Part shown: in pieces, positions 46,118 to 55,672 of the stretch
Position numbering within the stretch: the stretch's first letter is position 1
Layout of the letters: each line of letters starts with the position of its first letter
DNA from: Gammaproteobacteria bacterium
Lineage (GTDB): Bacteria > Pseudomonadota > Gammaproteobacteria > Steroidobacterales > GCA-2729495
Assembly: GCA_016874095.1 (NCBI GenBank)
Contig: VGVH01000012.1
Coordinates: 1-61,526 of the forward strand
Direction: 5' to 3'
Length of the DNA stretch: 61,526 nucleotides
Program-made: the position numbers and the translations under genes
Notes under the pieces: generated by a model
Seen by the model: the letters and a program-made list of their open reading frames with translations, nothing else
Told to the model about the DNA's origin: nothing
The model's database searches: none

Positions 46118-48462
46118 AGCCAGGTCTCGACAACGGTGTCGGGATTCAATGAAACGCTGTCTATGCCCTGATCAACCAGCCAGCGGGCGAATTCCGGGTG
46201 ATCTGACGGACCCTGGCCGCATATCCCGATGTATTTGCCGTTGCGACGACAGGCTTTGATCGCCATCGTGAGCAGGGCCTTTACCGCCGGATCGCGCTCG
46301 TCGAACAGGTGTGCGATCAGTCCCGAATCGCGGTCGATGCCCAGTGTCAGCTGGGTCATGTCGTTGGAGCCGATCGACATGCCGTCGAAGTGCCGCAGGT
46401 ACTGGTCCGCGAGCAGTGCATTGGTCGGCAACTCGCACATCATGATGATGCGCAGACCATTGCGGCCTCTTTCGAGGCCGTTCTCGGCGAGTAGCGCGTG
46501 CACGGCTTCAGCCTCACCGAGTGTGCGTACGAAAGGCACCATGACCTCGACATTGGTCAGCCCCATCTCGTCGCGCACACGGCTGATCGCGCGACACTCC
46601 ATGTCGAAGCATGGCCGAAACGATGGCGCGAGGTAACGCGAGGCGCCCCGAAACCCGAGCATCGGGTTTTCCTCTTCGGGCTCGTACTGCTGGCCGCCGA
46701 TCAGGTTCGCGTATTCATTGGTCTTGAAGTCCGACAGCCGGACTATGACCGGGTGCGGGGCGAACGCGGCGGCTATGCAACCGATCCCTTCCGCGAGGCG
46801 ACCGACGAAAAACTCGACCGGATCGTCCTGACCGGCCATCTGCTCGCGGATCACTTCCTTCAGGTCGGGCCGCAGCTTCTCGAAGTCGAGCAGGGCCCGC
46901 GGATGTACGCCAATCATCCGGTTGACGATGAACTCGAGCCGAGCGAGTCCCACGCCGCTGTTGGGAATGCTCGCGAAGTCGAATGCGCGGTCCGGGTTGC
47001 CCACGTTCATCATGATCTTGACCGGCGGCGGCGGCAGGTTGTCCAGTTCTATCCGCCGCTCGTCGAACGCGAGGACGCCGTCGTAGACGTAACCTTCCTC
47101 ACCTTCCGCACAGGAGGCCGTAATGGCTGCGCCGTCGGCGAGTCTGTCCGTGGCGTCCCCGCAGCCGACGACCGCCGGTATTCCGAGTTCCCTGGCAATG
47201 ATTGCGGCATGGCAGGTCCTGCCGCCGCGATTGGTGACGATGGCAGCGGCCCGCTTCATCACCGGTTCCCAGTCTGGATCCGTCATGTCGGCAACGAGCA
47301 CGTCGCCGGCCTGGACCCGGTGCATGTCGTCGACGCTTGCCACCACGCGAGCGACTCCCGCGCCGATGCGGTGGCCTATGCTCCGCCCCGTCGCCAGGAC
47401 ACGCGATCGCTGACGCAGCTGGTATCGCTGGATCGTCTGGCCCTTGCGGCTCTGGACAGTCTCCGGTCGCGCCTGCAGCAGGTAGATGATGCCGGTCTCG
47501 CCATCCTTGCCCCATTCGATGTCCATCGGGCGAGCGTAGTGCTCTTCGACCAGCAGCGCATAGCGGGCCAGCAATTCGATATCGTCGTCGTTGATCGAGA
47601 AGCGGTGGGCCTCGGCAGGCTCGACGCCGACAGTGCTGACGCGCTGGCCGTTACTGCCAGCCTGGCCATAGACCATCTTGATGGCCTTCGAACCCAGTCG
47701 CCGGCGGATGATCGAGCGACGCCCGGCCCGCAGCGCGGGCTTGTAGACGTAGAACTCGTCCGGGTTTACGGCTCCCTGGACCACGGTCTCGCCGAGTCCA
47801 TACGATGCGGTGATGAACACGACGTCGCGGAATCCGGATTCCGTGTCGACCGTGAACATCACGCCGCTGCAGCCCAGGTCGCTCCGCACCATCTGCTGTA
47901 TGCCCACCGAGAGCGCGACGCTGGCGTGGTCGAAGCCCTTGTGGCAGCGGTACGCAATGGCCCGGTCGTTGTACAGCGAGGCGTAGACCTCATGTACCGC
48001 CTTGAGGACGCCATCCAGGCCGCGCACGTTCAGCAGCGTCTCCTGCTGGCCTGCAAACGAGGCATCCGGCAGATCCTCCGCCGTGGCTGACGAGCGAACG
48101 GCGACCGCGAAATCCGCGCCGGTATCTCGCGTCAGCTCCCGCCACCCGGCCGCGATGGCGGCGAGCAACGCCGGCGGCAGGGGAGTCGCGATGATCCACT
48201 CCCTTATGCTGCGGCCAGTCTCCGTCAGCGCCTGGACATTGTCGGGATCGAGCCCCGCCAGAGCGCCCGCGATTCTTCCGGCGAGCCCGTCCTGCTCGAG
48301 AAACTCGCGGTAAGCGGAAGCCGTAGTTGCGAATCCGCCCGGCACCCTGACGCCGAGCCCGGACAGATTGCTGATCATCTCGCCCAGCGACGCGTTCTTG
48401 CCGCCCACGAGCTGCATATCCGACATGCCCAGCTTCTCGAGCGGGACTACGTAGGCGTCCAA
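46090..48462 (-). CDS. ppsA: Phosphoenolpyruvate synthase
   Basis: Converts pyruvate, ATP and water to PEP, AMP and phosphate for gluconeogenesis. From the TTG at 48462, preceded by AAGGGAG, it has 790 residues (E. coli 792). Order: N-terminal ATP-grasp ([33 protein letters not shown]), the phosphohistidine domain ([20 protein letters not shown]) and the C-terminal PEP/pyruvate barrel ([42 protein letters not shown]). A longer frame to 48519 exists but is less likely. Its regulator ppsR is divergent, 71 bases away. Confidence 0.95.
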   Translation of the reverse strand: MDAYVVPLEKLGMSDMQLVGGKNASLGEMISNLSGLGVRVPGGFATTASAYREFLEQDGLAGRIAGALAGLDPDNVQALTETGRSIREWIIATPLPPALLAAIAAGWRELTRDTGADFAVAVRSSATAEDLPDASFAGQQETLLNVRGLDGVLKAVHEVYASLYNDRAIAYRCHKGFDHASVALSVGIQQMVRSDLGCSGVMFTVDTESGFRDVVFITASYGLGETVVQGAVNPDEFYVYKPALRAGRRSIIRRRLGSKAIKMVYGQAGSNGQRVSTVGVEPAEAHRFSINDDDIELLARYALLVEEHYARPMDIEWGKDGETGIIYLLQARPETVQSRKGQTIQRYQLRQRSRVLATGRSIGHRIGAGVARVVASVDDMHRVQAGDVLVADMTDPDWEPVMKRAAAIVTNRGGRTCHAAIIARELGIPAVVGCGDATDRLADGAAITASCAEGEEGYVYDGVLAFDERRIELDNLPPPPVKIMMNVGNPDRAFDFASIPNSGVGLARLEFIVNRMIGVHPRALLDFEKLRPDLKEVIREQMAGQDDPVEFFVGRLAEGIGCIAAAFAPHPVIVRLSDFKTNEYANLIGGQQYEPEEENPMLGFRGASRYLAPSFRPCFDMECRAISRVRDEMGLTNVEVMVPFVRTLGEAEAVHALLAENGLERGRNGLRIIMMCELPTNALLADQYLRHFDGMSIGSNDMTQLTLGIDRDSGLIAHLFDERDPAVKALLTMAIKACRRNGKYIGICGQGPSDHPEFARWLVDQGIDSVSLNPDTVVETWLYLAGAPAG

Positions 48463-48533
48463 ATCAGACTCCCTTGTGTTGATGCTGCGGACGTGGACAA
48501 TCGGCCGGCAATGGCACATTCCCGGTTGCGTCT

Positions 48534-49361
48534 ATGACAAACAGAAGGACCGTATTCTTCGTTTCCGACCAGACAGGTGTCACAGCGGAGACGCTGGGGC
48601 GCAGCCTGCTCACGCAGTTTGAGTCGAACGAATTCGACCTGGTGACTGTGCCATTTATCGATACGGTTGACAAGGCAGATGCCGTCGTACGCAGGATCAA
48701 TGCGACGGCCGCTGAGCAGGGCACGAGGCCGCTGGTATTCAGCACGCTGGTGCAGGATGAGTTGCGGGCCCGGTTTATTCCCGTTGCAGGCCTGTTCCTG
48801 GATTTCTTCGAGGCGTTTCTTTCGCCGCTCGAACGAGAGCTGCAGACACGTTCCTCGCATACGATCGGTCGTGCGCACGGCATGAAGGATTCAGGCGCCT
48901 ACGACAGGCGCATCGACGCCACCAACTTCGCGTTGCGTAACGACGACGGATCGCGAACAGCTGACTACGAGACCGCCGACGTCATACTGATTGGCGTGTC
49001 GCGAACTGGAAAGACCCCGACCTGTCTGTACCTCGCTCTTGCCTACGGCGTCTTCGCGGCCAACTATCCGCTGTCGGAGGACGATCTGGAGTCCGGCAAC
49101 CTGCCGCGCCTGCTCGAGCCGTTCCGCGCCAAGCTCTATGGACTGACTATTTCGCCCGATCGCCTGCAGCAGATCCGCCGTGAACGGCGCTCTGTCGGCC
49201 GCTATGCCAGCGCCGAGCAGGTACGGTTCGAACTGCGTGGGGCGGAGGGTCTTTTTCGCCGTTACCAGATACCCTTCGTCGATACCAGCTCGTTTTCGAT
49301 CGAGGAAATCGCCAGCACTATCCTGAGTGGCACGGGTATCGAGCGACGCTCGCGACCCTGA
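48534..49361 (+). CDS. ppsR: PEP synthase regulatory protein (DUF299 kinase/phosphorylase)
   Basis: A 275-residue bifunctional enzyme that phosphorylates PEP synthase with ADP and reverses this with phosphate. It begins RRTVFFVSDQTGVTAETLGR, with HTIGRAHGM and the P-loop-like VILIGVSRTGKTPTCLYLA (about 149-167). The C-terminal end is SSFSIEEIASTIL. Its divergent position next to ppsA matches its expected target. Confidence 0.94.
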   Translation: MTNRRTVFFVSDQTGVTAETLGRSLLTQFESNEFDLVTVPFIDTVDKADAVVRRINATAAEQGTRPLVFSTLVQDELRARFIPVAGLFLDFFEAFLSPLERELQTRSSHTIGRAHGMKDSGAYDRRIDATNFALRNDDGSRTADYETADVILIGVSRTGKTPTCLYLALAYGVFAANYPLSEDDLESGNLPRLLEPFRAKLYGLTISPDRLQQIRRERRSVGRYASAEQVRFELRGAEGLFRRYQIPFVDTSSFSIEEIASTILSGTGIERRSRP

Positions 49362-49367
49362 TCGGCT

Positions 49368-51011
49368 TCAGATGCGCGTCGACGGCGCACCCAGGCCGGT
49401 CACGCGTTCGATGTCGGCAGTCTCCCGGGCCAGCGTACCGAGTGGTGCGAGAACCCGGTCCGGGTCGTCATTCAGGCGTTCCGGCCTCATCTCATGCTGC
49501 TCGAGATAGACGCGCAGCGTCGCGCCTGTCGTCCCGGTGCCGGACAACCGGTACACGATCCTCCGTCCACCGTCGATTATGACGCGTATGCCCTGACGGG
49601 CTGATTCGCTGCCATCGACCGGGTCGCGGTAGTGGAAGTCATCGGCCTGCGCGATCTGCGCTCCTCCACAGCGGGTGCCGGGCATGGCTGGAACCCGATC
49701 GCGCAGTCCGGCCACCACCGCTTCGCCGGCTGCAGCGTCGTCGATCTCGTAGTCATGGCGCTGGTAGTAGTGCCGCCCGTAGCGGCGCCAGTGCGCCGTG
49801 GCGATCGCCGGCAGCGACTCATTTCGCTTTGCCAGCACGCTCATCCAGCAGAGCACGGCCCACAGGCCGTCCTTTTCCCTGGCGTGGGAGGATCCCGTGC
49901 CGAAGCTCTCCTCGCCGCACAGGTCGATACGACCGGACTCGAGCAGGTTGCAGAAGTAGCGCCAGCCCGTCGGCGTCTCGTAGCAGCTGATGCCGAGCGC
50001 TGCCGCTACTGCGTCCAGTGCACGGCTCGTCGGCATCGAGCGCGCAACCCCGCTTATGCCGTTGCGAAAGCCGGGAACACAGTCGGCATTGGCGAGGATC
50101 ATCGCAATGCTGTCGCCTGGAGAGAGCAGGAATCTGTGCGCCAGGATCATGTTGCGGTCGCCGTCGCCGTCGGACGCGGCGGCGAGATCGGGCGCGTCGG
50201 CAGCTGTGCACAGATCGACCAGCGCGTGCGCGTCCACCGGATTGGGGTCGGGATGAAGTCCGCCGAAGTCCGGTCGGGGGTCGGCGTGCCAGATATCCCC
50301 GGCGGAAGCGCCCAGGCTGTCGACCAGGATGCGTTGCGCATAAGGTCCGGTCACGCCGTGCATGGCCTCGAACGCGATGCGGTGACCGTTGCGCAGCCAG
50401 TTGCGCAGCAGATCGAAGTCGAACAGCTGCTGCATGGTTTGCTCGTAGGCCGCGACCGGGTCGACGACTTCGATCGTGAACCCGTCGCGATCGCTGGTGC
50501 CGATCCGCTGGAGATCGAAGGGCGCGGTATCGCAGATACGATATCCGATCAGCCTGCAGCTGGCGGAATAGATGGCGTCGGTCAGTTGCGCCGGTGCCTG
50601 CCCGCCGCTTGCGGTGTTGAACTTGATACCGAAGTCGCCGTCCGGCCCGCCTGGATTGTGGCTGGCGGTCAGCAGGAAACCGCCGTCGGCCCGGCGCTCG
50701 CGTATCAGGCAGGATGCTGCCGGCGTGGAGAGCAGGCCGCCGCGGCCTGCGATCACGTGACGCACACCAGCTGCCATGGCCATGCGCAGGATCACCTGCA
50801 CGGCGACATCGTTGTGGAACCTGCCATCGCCGCCGACCACGAGTGTCGCGCCCTTGGGCAATCGCAACGACTCGAAGACGGCTTGCAGGAACATCTCGAG
50901 GTAGTGTGGCTGGGCGAGCACGCGCACCTTCTTGCGCAGGCCGGCGGTTCCCATCTTCTGGTCCGTAAAGGCCTTGCATGGCACGAAGCGTGCGTCACTG
51001 GCGAGTGGCAT
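49368..51011 (-). CDS. pgm: Phosphoglucomutase, alpha-D-glucose specific
   Basis: A 547-residue enzyme that interconverts glucose 1- and 6-phosphate. The phosphoserine is in GFLLTASHNPGGPDGD (Ser117). Metal binding is at AASDGDGDRNMILAH, the sugar-binding loop has LCGEESFGTGSSHAREKDG, and the phosphate-binding loop near the end is RLSGTGTTGATLRVY. The architecture resembles the E. coli/eukaryotic Pgm class. It is divergent from the DUF1249 gene. Confidence 0.94.
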   Translation of the reverse strand: MPLASDARFVPCKAFTDQKMGTAGLRKKVRVLAQPHYLEMFLQAVFESLRLPKGATLVVGGDGRFHNDVAVQVILRMAMAAGVRHVIAGRGGLLSTPAASCLIRERRADGGFLLTASHNPGGPDGDFGIKFNTASGGQAPAQLTDAIYSASCRLIGYRICDTAPFDLQRIGTSDRDGFTIEVVDPVAAYEQTMQQLFDFDLLRNWLRNGHRIAFEAMHGVTGPYAQRILVDSLGASAGDIWHADPRPDFGGLHPDPNPVDAHALVDLCTAADAPDLAAASDGDGDRNMILAHRFLLSPGDSIAMILANADCVPGFRNGISGVARSMPTSRALDAVAAALGISCYETPTGWRYFCNLLESGRIDLCGEESFGTGSSHAREKDGLWAVLCWMSVLAKRNESLPAIATAHWRRYGRHYYQRHDYEIDDAAAGEAVVAGLRDRVPAMPGTRCGGAQIAQADDFHYRDPVDGSESARQGIRVIIDGGRRIVYRLSGTGTTGATLRVYLEQHEMRPERLNDDPDRVLAPLGTLARETADIERVTGLGAPSTRI

Positions 51012-51079
51012 GGTGTGAGTCGTCGCGCTCGCGGTGGTTTGTGACGTCTGTCGTATCGGGGCAGTGGCGAAAACTGCTG

Positions 51080-51088
51080 TGCTATATT
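51080..51088 (+). promoter_or_regulatory. Extended -10 element before the DUF1249 gene
   Basis: TG-C-TATATT is an extended -10. It ends only 9 bases before the ATG at 51098, so transcription from it would give an almost leaderless mRNA. No convincing -35 is visible. Confidence 0.35.
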
Positions 51089-51097
51089 TGAAAGCAA

Positions 51098-51565
51098 ATG
51101 TTAGCCGACAGCGACATCGTACCCGAGTGTGTGGTCGGCCCAGGCACCCTGGGCGGACTCATCGCTCTGTACGAGGGAAATTTCATCAAGCTCAAGTCGC
51201 TGCTCGGCGATCCTTCCGCCATACCTTCTTGCTGTTTTTCGAGCAGCCCGACCGACTGCAGGCTGCATCTGTCGGTGCAAGAGGATTCCCGCTACACGCG
51301 ACTGCTGCGCCTCACCTACCTGTTCGACGAGCCGCTGGGTATCGTTGCCGATCCGGATCTCGTCATGCGGGTATATCTGGATGCCCGCGTGGTCGAGGTG
51401 ATCAGCTGGGCCGATTTTCACCGCCATGACGCGTTGCGGGAGCTGCAAGCCAGCCTTTGCGGCGAGATCGACCGCCGCTGGTCGCGCAACATGGTTCTCA
51501 GCAAGTGGCTCGACTACCTGCTGCATCACGAACATGTCTTCAGCCACGGCCTGGCAACGGTCTGA
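51098..51565 (+). CDS. DUF1249 family protein (YqiB-like)
   Basis: A 155-residue soluble protein. Signatures are LIALYEGNFIKLKSLLGD near the N-terminus, DSRYTRLLRLTYLFDEP, and PDLVMRVYLDARVVEVISW, which match the DUF1249 pattern of a short conserved core ending in an 'R-Y-D-A-x-E-V' strand. The C-terminus is basic and aromatic (RRWSRNMVLSKWLDYLLHHE). The family is found mainly in gammaproteobacteria and has no established function. Confidence 0.8.
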   Translation: MLADSDIVPECVVGPGTLGGLIALYEGNFIKLKSLLGDPSAIPSCCFSSSPTDCRLHLSVQEDSRYTRLLRLTYLFDEPLGIVADPDLVMRVYLDARVVEVISWADFHRHDALRELQASLCGEIDRRWSRNMVLSKWLDYLLHHEHVFSHGLATV

Positions 51566-51686
51566 CGTCCGCCTGAACTGACGAACGCATCAAGGTTTGC
51601 GCGCCCGTACCGGTATTATGCTTCCGGGTCCCGGGGTCAGTTTTGCTGTCGCTCCGATGAATCGCATAGCCGGTAACCCGCCCGTC

Positions 51687-52712
51687 ATGAAGACGCGTTC
51701 GCCCGATCCGGGCGACGAGCAGCTGCTCAAGCTCTTCTGGAACCGGGCGGAGCTCAAGAAAGAACTGGCCCAGCTGCGGCGCGACCGTGACCGCCTGGTA
51801 GAACAGCTGCGACAGCAGGAACACACGAACCTCCGCTCGCAACAGAGGCTGGAGCAGCTCGAAGCCCTGCTCGCTGACCCCCTGGAGGCGGCCAACGCGG
51901 TCGTCTATTACCAGCTGCGTCGCGTCTGGCTCCTCTGCCACCGGCGGCTCGACAGACTCGCCCGCGAGCTCGCGGACCGGCAGCGGGAGCGGGAGGAACA
52001 GCGGACCGTCGCACTGTTCGAGCGGCGTCGCGACGGCGAGCTGGCGCGGATCGACGAAGACCTGGCCGCGGTGGACAGGAAGCTTTGCGTTGCCGAGGCA
52101 GAGTGGCAAAAGGTCGAGCAGAACGTCCGGCGGTGGCGCGGGTTCTGGAACTATTTCAGGCGCCGCGCGGCATCCGAGCGCGCCGTCGGCCTGCGCGCTG
52201 ACCTGGACGCCCTGGTGCTGATGGCCGATGGGCTGCGAAATGAACGGCGGCAGATCGAACGAGAGCCGTTGCCGGAATGGACTGGTCTCAGTCTTGATGG
52301 TCGTCGCAACATCAATTTCGCGCTGATCGCAATGGCCCAGCGGCTGCTGATCCATTTTTCAGAGCGGGACATCGCGGTGCTCGCGCGCGAAGCGTACTCG
52401 CGGGGTCTTGCCGAGCTGTCCTATGGCACCGTCGCAGAGTGTCGTGACCTGAGTGCCGGTATCGCGGATGTGCTGCAGCGGCTGGACCACTCCGACCGCC
52501 TCAGTTCCCAGATCCGGCGCCGGGCCGAGTACCTGCAGCGTTCCAGCAGCTACCGCAGCGAATCGGACGCGGTCCCCGGAGCTGCGGAATTCAATTCGGT
52601 ACCGCTGCGCATCGCGGACGTAGGCGAGCCGCGCCCGGCCGATGAAAACCTGCTCACGGTCAATGTTCTGGTCGACGATTACTGGGACCTGAACGCCGTC
52701 CTGCTCAACTGA
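51687..52712 (+). CDS. Uncharacterised coiled-coil protein
   Basis: I do not recognise this family. From the ATG at 51687 it has 341 residues; in-frame starts at 51657 and 51597 would lengthen it, and no strong ribosome site decides between them. The N-terminal half is charged and helical (LKKELAQLRRDRDRLVEQLR, then LADRQREREEQRTVALFERR), with the pattern of a long coiled coil. A short Trp/Arg-rich turn (RRWRGFWNYFRRR) follows, then a more globular C-terminal half with LSLDGRRNINFALIAMAQRL and VNVLVDDYWDLNAVLL. No signal peptide or membrane helix is seen. It lies 121 bases after DUF1249 on the same strand. Confidence 0.75.
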   Translation: MKTRSPDPGDEQLLKLFWNRAELKKELAQLRRDRDRLVEQLRQQEHTNLRSQQRLEQLEALLADPLEAANAVVYYQLRRVWLLCHRRLDRLARELADRQREREEQRTVALFERRRDGELARIDEDLAAVDRKLCVAEAEWQKVEQNVRRWRGFWNYFRRRAASERAVGLRADLDALVLMADGLRNERRQIEREPLPEWTGLSLDGRRNINFALIAMAQRLLIHFSERDIAVLAREAYSRGLAELSYGTVAECRDLSAGIADVLQRLDHSDRLSSQIRRRAEYLQRSSSYRSESDAVPGAAEFNSVPLRIADVGEPRPADENLLTVNVLVDDYWDLNAVLLN

Positions 52713-52727
52713 CCGCGGTCGGCGCGT

Positions 52728-54887
52728 TTACTGGTTTCGGGCAATCGCCTTGTCCGGGCGCGCGAGCGAGACGTAGTCGGACAGTACCTGCGTCGCCTGC
52801 TTGAGAAGCACGTCAGGAATGTCGTCGGGCCGGAGTTTCTCGATGGAGTCGAGCTGCGGCAGCCCGTAGGCGGCACGTCGCTGATTCTCCCGGGCCAGCT
52901 GCTCCTGGCGCTGCCTGTAGCGTTCAGCGAGCCGCTTCTTCAGGTTGAGCGAAACAGAAGTCTGCGTGCGGGCCTCGGCCGTCGACTGGATGTCGGACAT
53001 CAGATAGCGCACGTCCGGATCCGACTGCATGCGCTCGACTTCGTGCTGGGTCAGGTAGGCGACGGAGGAATCCAGCCGGTTCTGGGCGCGGAAGCGGGTT
53101 GGCTCGATCTGGTCCCACGGCAAGGCGCCTGGTCGGCTGTTCTCGCCGATTTCGTCCGGGTCGATCGCCGATGGCAGGGCGATATCGGGAAACACGCCCC
53201 GGTTCTGCGTGCTGCCGCCGGTCACCCGGTAGTACTTGCCGATCGTGAGGGTGAGATTGCCGAGGCCGGGTTCGGTCGGCCGCCGCGTGTACTGGTCGAG
53301 CGGGTAGAGGTTCTGCACCGTCCCTTTGCCGAAGGTCTGCTGGCCGACGACGATGCCGCGGCGATAGTCCTGGATCGCGGCCGTGAAGATCTCCGATGCC
53401 GAGGCGCTGAACCGGTCAACGAGAACCACCAGCGGTCCATCGTAAGCCACTGCAGGTTCGGGATCCGGGAGTACCTCTATACGACCCGATGTGTCGCGCA
53501 GCTGCACGATCGGCCCGGTGTCGATGAACAGCCCGGCGAGCGCGGTTGCTTCAGACAGATGGCCGCCGCCATTGCCGCGCAGATCCATGACCAGGCCTTC
53601 GATGCCCTGTTTCTGCAGCTCGCCGATCAGCCGGCGAACGTCGCGGGTCGTGCTGACGTAGTCCTCCTCAGCACGGCTGCGTGCGTCGAAGTCCTGGTAG
53701 AAGCTCGGCACGGAAATGACGCCGAGTTTGACCTTCCGCCCGTCGCGGTCGATTTCCCGCAGTTCGCTCTTCGCCGCCTGTTCCTCGAGCTTGATCTTGT
53801 CTCGCACCAGCGGGAGTACCTGCTCGGCCGCACCGCCAGGCGAGTCTGCCGGGATGATCTGCAGGCGGACAGTCGTGCCCTGGCGTCCACGGATGAGTTG
53901 CACGACCTCTTCGAGTTCCCAGCCGACGACATCGACCATCTCGCCGGCGGTATCCTGCCCGACCGCGGTGATCCGGTCGTTGGGCTTCAGTCGGCCATCG
54001 ATCGCGGCCGGCCCGCCCGCAATGATGTTCAGGATCTTGACGACGTCGTCTTCCAGCTGCAGCGATGCGCCTATGCCCTGGTAGGAAAGGCTCATCTGGA
54101 TGCGATATTCCTCGGACTGCCGCGGGGACAGATAACTCGAGTGCGGGTCGAGCGCGCGCGCGAAGGCGTTCATGAACGTCTCGAAGACTTCGTCGCTGTC
54201 GAGCCCGTTGATTCTCTTCAGCACGCGTTCGTAGCGCTTGCGCAGCAGCTTCGCGGATTCGGGCCAGGCCTTGTCCGCCATCTTCAGGCCCAGTGCATCG
54301 TTCTTGATGCGCTGGCGCCAGTTGTCCTGCATCTCCCGTGGTGTTGCGATCCACGAAGCGTCCTGGCGGTCGAAACGGAAGGTCTCGTCGACGGTGTAGT
54401 CAGGCTCACGGTCGAGCTGGGTCAGGGCGTAGTTGATGTTCTGCTGTGCGCGCAGGCGATAGAGCCGGAAAATGTCGAAGACCGGGTCGACGTCCCCGTT
54501 TTCCAGGACGTCGTCCAGGGAGGTGCGGTAACGTTCGAAGTAGTCGATATCGGCCTGGAGGAAATACTGCCGGTTGCCGTCAAGCGACTCGATGAAGGTA
54601 TTGAGGATGATGGCGGACAGCTCGTCATTGACACTCTTTTTCGCGTAGTGGAACTGCTCGACAAAGCGCGCGGTCATGCGGGCAACCTGTCTTTGCCGCT
54701 CGTTTGCCTCGAGAGCGCCGGCGGATACATGGTCATCCGCCTGGTCCCGGGCAAGCAGCGGAGTGGCCGGCAGGGCGAGGGACAATCCGAGCGTTGCGGC
54801 CAGCAGCAGTCGCCGGCAGGCCGCGTACAGGTTTGCCTGGCGTGCCCGGATTGGGTTCAATTCACGGCTCGACATCGTAGTCATCAT
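52728..54887 (-). CDS. prc: Carboxy-terminal (tail-specific) protease
   Basis: A periplasmic S41 protease of about 719 residues that trims or degrades proteins with nonpolar C-termini, including cell-wall hydrolases. Signal peptide RRLLLAATLGLSLALPATPL. Then come an N-terminal helical domain, a PDZ domain (about 240-325, SYQGIGASLQLEDDVVKILN), and the catalytic region with serine in VDRFSASASEIFTAAIQD and lysine in GQQTFGKGTVQNLYPLDQ. A long C-terminal extension follows, the arrangement of E. coli Prc. Several adjacent methionines leave the start open by a few codons. Confidence 0.94.
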   Translation of the reverse strand: MMTTMSSRELNPIRARQANLYAACRRLLLAATLGLSLALPATPLLARDQADDHVSAGALEANERQRQVARMTARFVEQFHYAKKSVNDELSAIILNTFIESLDGNRQYFLQADIDYFERYRTSLDDVLENGDVDPVFDIFRLYRLRAQQNINYALTQLDREPDYTVDETFRFDRQDASWIATPREMQDNWRQRIKNDALGLKMADKAWPESAKLLRKRYERVLKRINGLDSDEVFETFMNAFARALDPHSSYLSPRQSEEYRIQMSLSYQGIGASLQLEDDVVKILNIIAGGPAAIDGRLKPNDRITAVGQDTAGEMVDVVGWELEEVVQLIRGRQGTTVRLQIIPADSPGGAAEQVLPLVRDKIKLEEQAAKSELREIDRDGRKVKLGVISVPSFYQDFDARSRAEEDYVSTTRDVRRLIGELQKQGIEGLVMDLRGNGGGHLSEATALAGLFIDTGPIVQLRDTSGRIEVLPDPEPAVAYDGPLVVLVDRFSASASEIFTAAIQDYRRGIVVGQQTFGKGTVQNLYPLDQYTRRPTEPGLGNLTLTIGKYYRVTGGSTQNRGVFPDIALPSAIDPDEIGENSRPGALPWDQIEPTRFRAQNRLDSSVAYLTQHEVERMQSDPDVRYLMSDIQSTAEARTQTSVSLNLKKRLAERYRQRQEQLARENQRRAAYGLPQLDSIEKLRPDDIPDVLLKQATQVLSDYVSLARPDKAIARNQ

Positions 54888-54940
54888 ACACAAGGCCTGC
54901 AGACAGCCGCGGTTACGCCGGGGCAGCTTCGGTAGACAAC

Positions 54941-55228
54941 ATGCATCCGTTTACGGTCGTTCTTGGAGTGGTGGCCGGCAGTCTGCTGTCACTGGCATCG
55001 GGCCTCGGCATCGTGCTGGCCGTTTTCTGGCTGCTGCGCGACGAGCACCCGCGCTTCGCGTTCGAATTGCCGGAACTCATGCGGGCGACTGCCATGTTCA
55101 CAGTGCTGTCGGTATTCGCCAGCGCTGGTTTTGTCGGCCAGGTCCGCGCCCGTCGCTGGCGCTTCGCGCCACAAGGGCTGCTGTGGGCGGGGCTGGTTGC
55201 CGTCGGCTGGTATTACTGGCCATCCTGA
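54941..55228 (+). CDS. Small uncharacterised membrane protein
   Basis: A 95-residue protein with three hydrophobic segments: VVLGVVAGSLLSLASGLGIV, a central amphipathic section around LMRATAMFTVLSVFASAGFV, and LLWAGLVAVGWYYW at the C-terminus. I do not recognise the family. It is divergent from prc and stands alone on the plus strand. Composition and codon use look like neighbouring genes, supporting it as real. Confidence 0.65.
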   Translation: MHPFTVVLGVVAGSLLSLASGLGIVLAVFWLLRDEHPRFAFELPELMRATAMFTVLSVFASAGFVGQVRARRWRFAPQGLLWAGLVAVGWYYWPS

Positions 55229-55363
55229 TCCTGCGGCGCCTGCCCTGCTGCGGGGCGGTACCGGGCGTTGGTTCTTCCCGGAACTATAGGCCGGCGGCCC
55301 CTATTGCTGGCCCGGTACCCGACATAAACACCGGCAACAGTCCGGAAACCACTGACAGGCAGC

Positions 55364-55672
55364 TTATTTTGTCTGGTCCGCCTGCAGTCGGTCGAGCAGC
55401 GTCCGGCGCAACGACCATGCCAGGGCCACCAGCAGGGGGGAGAGCAGCAAGGCCAGGGCCAGCAGCTTGCCAGCGGCCGCGTCCGCATACAGGGAGCCCA
55501 GGTAGCTGGCCAGGCCGCGACTGCCGCTGTAGTTCCCGAAGACCTGGCCGCCGACGATATAGGCCAGCACCGGCACCACCAGCAGCCCGGCGACGACCAG
55601 CGCCGCGATGCGGATGGCGAGCGGCCGCAGCGCAGGTCTGCGACTGTCCTTCCGGTCAGGCGGCGAATTCAT
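55364..55672 (-). CDS. Small uncharacterised membrane protein, last gene of lipoprotein/HExxH operon
   Basis: A 102-residue protein with two membrane helices, IAALVVAGLLVVPVLAYIVG and LLALALLLSPLLVALAWSL, joined by a loop with GNYSGSRGLASYLGSLYAD. The N-terminus is charged and the C-terminus basic. Family not recognised. Its ATG overlaps the stop of the upstream secreted HExxH protein gene (ATGA), so the two are probably co-translated and may act together. Confidence 0.68.
   Translation of the reverse strand: MNSPPDRKDSRRPALRPLAIRIAALVVAGLLVVPVLAYIVGGQVFGNYSGSRGLASYLGSLYADAAAGKLLALALLLSPLLVALAWSLRRTLLDRLQADQTK

Noticed and set aside
46498-48090. 530-codon open frame antisense to ppsA
   Set aside because: Antisense shadow of a complete, conserved gene; no signal, membrane segment or family motif.
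53043-54935. 630-codon open frame antisense to prc
   Set aside because: It lies wholly over an intact prc gene and has the composition of an antisense shadow, with no ribosome site or recognisable motif.
55229-55363. Additional small gene between the two membrane-protein genes
   Set aside because: The 135-base gap has no frame with a plausible start and ribosome site; it may hold only 3' untranslated sequence.
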